From an uncultured Clostridium sp. (GTDB lineage Bacteria > Bacillota > Clostridia > Lachnospirales > Lachnospiraceae), in assembly GCA_900543885.1 (NCBI GenBank), contig UQTA01000102.1, positions 1 through 8,063 of the forward strand: a DNA stretch of 8,063 nucleotides. The letters run 5' to 3'. The translations under genes were made by a program, and so were the position numbers. The stretch's first letter is position 1; each line of letters opens with the position of its first letter. The notes beneath the pieces were generated by a model. It was given only the letters and a program-made list of their open reading frames with translations. It was not told where the DNA came from and searched no databases. This document shows, one piece after another, positions 6,862-8,063 of the stretch.

Positions 6862-6920
6862 ATAACAATCAAAAAGGTGCACAAAATGATATCCAAATAA
6901 AAAATGAAAGGATCTTACAA

Positions 6921-7560
6921 ATGAAACATCCGCTCAGACAGAAGCAGCAACCTCAGAAGAAACATCTGCCTAGACAGAAACTGTTACCGAACAATCTGAA
7001 ACAGCTGAAAGTGCAGCACAAACAACTGAATCTGAAACAAAGAACTTTGAACAGCGCCTGGAACCTGTAGAACCTGTAGATGGAACGGTTGCCGCAGCAG
7101 CAGGCATGCTTGACTGGGGCGATGTTGACAATTCTCCTTACTTTACATCCAATGACTATTATAATGGGACAGGAATCTCTGATACTCTCGTACTGATTGA
7201 CCATTTCAAAACGTATTAGCAAACTTCTGAGAGAAGCTGCGCAGCCGCAAGTGTCTTAATGACCATAAATTACCTGACCGGTGTAGCCCCAGGAGAAGAT
7301 ACCCTGGATAAAGAAATGGACATTCGTTATCTTGACAACAAACGCGAAGACGGCTCCTATGGCGCAACCACCGCTTCTATCGCTGAAGCTTTAAAAAATC
7401 GTGGTTTTGATGTCCAGTCTTCTGCTGACACAGCAGATGCAGATGGCTATTCTTTTTATGATGAGAAGGAACTTGCGGAATTTTTGAAGGGTAAACTGAG
7501 TTTGATTATCAGGTAATGGGAGAAAATGAGAAGATCCAGCAGTATGTAACCCTTAAGTAA
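6921..7560 (+). pseudogene. Decayed C39-like secreted peptidase gene
   Basis: From 6923 a single frame reads a Thr/Glu/Ser/Ala/Gln tether (ETSAQTEAATSEETSA), then YFTSNDYY, DHFKTY, QTSERSCAAASVLMTINYLT and GSYGATTASIAEALKNRGFD, the layout of the C39-like cysteine peptidase family with its Cys in SC(A/G)AA. Two TAG codons interrupt it, at 6971-6973 and 7217-7219. By context both replace Gln (CAG to TAG). A ribosome site AAAGGA (6906-6911) precedes ATG 6921, but that ATG is in another frame, so the signal peptide region has been lost by deletion. Near 7495 the frame breaks: the original frame ends at TAA 7514-7516, while another frame continues as TEFDYQVMGENEKIQQYVTL to TAA 7558-7560. The catalytic His part is missing. 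The gene is not functional, though 7259-7516 remains open. Confidence 0.8.
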
Positions 7561-7571
7561 ACAGACGTGGG

Positions 7572-7806
7572 GGTCCGAAAGCCACCGGCGCGCATTACAG
7601 ATGCGCATTTGGGAGAAAATCCTTTGTTCGTGGGCTTGCGCCGCCTAGTGTCAGAACTGCGAACCCAACTCACACGCTTCGCGTGTTCGGGCACGGTTCT
7701 CCGTTCTGACGCTATGCTCGCCCACTCACGGATTTTCAAACAAATGCTTATTCTGTAATGCGCGCCGCTGGCTTTCTACGCTATCACCTATTTACAAATT
7801 AAAAAC
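7572..7806 (+). repeat. 235-bp palindromic repeat element, copy B
   Basis: This is the inverted counterpart of 207-441. The base stem is 7577-7600 with 7753-7776, carrying one mismatch because 7768 is C. The rest of the nested stems and the GCGAAGC apex are the same as in copy A. It begins 11 bp after the last stop of the decayed peptidase gene, in the same orientation relative to that gene as copy A has to metI. The AT-rich 30-nt tail is at 7777-7806. No transposase or integrase is visible nearby. Confidence 0.9.
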
Positions 7807-7817
7807 GGTGGATATTA

Positions 7818-7968
7818 GTTACAGTTCAGTCTTGCATCTTCTTACCCGCTTACAGTGGACAAGAAGATTTGGGCATCTGCCTTATGAAGATTTAGCGCCA
7901 AAAACATTTATGAAAACAAGTTTTCAACGTATTTTCGACCCTAAATCTTCGCAAGGCTGAACTGTAAC
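7818..7968. repeat. Second structured palindromic element (multi-branched fold)
   Basis: The 18-nt arm GTTACAGTTCAGTCTTGC (7818-7835) pairs with 7951-7968 with one wobble position. Inside it, ATCTTCTT 7836-7843 pairs perfectly with AAGAAGAT 7861-7868, and GAAGATTTAG 7886-7895 pairs perfectly with CTAAATCTTC 7941-7950. A small GGC/GCC hairpin lies at 7872-7881 between them, and GAAAA/TTTTC lies within the last loop. Stems 1, 2 and 3 abut without gaps, giving a cloverleaf-like junction. It encodes no long frame. It may be a non-coding RNA or a non-autonomous mobile element and is unrelated in sequence to the 235-bp element. Confidence 0.6.
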
Positions 7969-8000
7969 GGGTATTATCCCAAATTAAGGAAAACTCTGGA

Positions 8001-8036
8001 TTTCCCTGCTTCTATCACAATAAGCAGTGAAGGAAA
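8001..8036. other. Short stem-loop near the right edge
   Basis: TTTCC 8001-8005 pairs with GGAAA 8032-8036, and CTGCTT 8006-8011 pairs with AAGCAG 8022-8027, with a 4-nt bulge TGAA. A run of six T comes only 17 nt later (8054-8059), so a terminator is possible but not convincing. No gene is seen in 7969-8063. Confidence 0.3.
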
Positions 8037-8063
8037 TATACTTAAATACTGCATTTTTTGTGA

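Noticed and set aside
6921..7069. Short basic frame beginning MKHPLRQKQQ at the best ribosome site after the permease
   Set aside because: It is an out-of-frame reading of the Thr/Glu/Ala/Gln tether of the decayed peptidase. The ATG and ribosome site probably belonged to that gene before the signal peptide was deleted.
6971..7219. TAG reassignment or pyrrolysine-type recoding
   Set aside because: metQ uses TAG as its normal stop, and the peptidase gene has other lesions (lost N-terminus, frame break), so simple decay explains it better.
7259..7516. 85-codon frame as an independent small gene
   Set aside because: It continues the same frame as the upstream peptidase remnant across a TAG, has no ribosome site of its own, and lacks the rest of the catalytic domain.
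207..7806. Composite transposon or genomic island
   Set aside because: The flanking repeats contain no transposase, no integrase or tRNA attachment site is visible, and the inner genes share composition with ordinary chromosomal genes.
7980..8063. Minus-strand frame of about 26 codons near the right edge, and a possible rho-independent terminator there
   Set aside because: The frame is very short without a clear ribosome site, and the T-run is too far from the hairpin to call a terminator.
1..8063. CRISPR arrays, tRNA or rRNA genes, toxin-antitoxin pairs
   Set aside because: No spaced direct repeat series, no tRNA-like cloverleaf with conserved loops (the fold at 7818-7968 lacks T-loop and anticodon features), and no rRNA sequence recognised.

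Overview
The window looks like a chromosomal segment from a low-to-moderate GC anaerobic Firmicute. Gene content, codon use and AGGAG-type ribosome binding sites suggest a gut Lachnospiraceae-like clostridium, but that assignment is inference because no rRNA or housekeeping marker is present. Two divergent gene groups lie back to back, and the whole 7.1 kb block is bracketed by two nearly identical 235-bp palindromic elements in opposite orientation (207-441 and 7572-7806, one mismatch by eye).

Layout. 1-149 holds the C-terminal end of a probable membrane protein running in from the left. 207-441 is palindromic element copy A. 465-3213, on the minus strand, is a complete methionine ABC importer in the order metQ (lipoprotein), metN (ATPase with a C-terminal NIL domain) and metI (permease). 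A stem-loop lies between metQ and metN, and metN overlaps metI. 3214-3453 is a compact divergent control region with a good promoter for metQ, an extended -10 for the plus-strand genes, and a 17-bp palindrome of LysR-operator type between them. 3454-5727 encodes a 757-residue molybdopterin oxidoreductase of the DMSO reductase (DmsA/YnfE-like) type. It has no Tat leader and no DmsB or DmsC partner, and one expected Fe-S cysteine is absent. 5737-6861 encodes an SLC13/ArsB-NhaD-type permease 9 bp downstream. 6921-7560 is a decayed C39-like peptidase gene with two in-frame TAG codons and a lost 3' half. 7572-7806 is palindromic element copy B. 7818-7968 is a second, unrelated structured element that can be drawn as a multi-branched fold.

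How it may work together. MetNIQ imports methionine and, in some bacteria, methionine sulfoxide and D-methionine (established knowledge). A cytoplasmic DmsA-like enzyme divergently transcribed from it, with a palindrome typical of LysR-type sulfur regulators between the two promoters, suggests a sulfur salvage or S-oxide/N-oxide reduction module whose second substrate or product is moved by the SLC13-type permease. This is a hypothesis from gene context and no substrate can be read from the sequence. The most unusual items are the paired palindromic elements, the structured element at 7818-7968, and the stand-alone leaderless oxidoreductase-permease pair.
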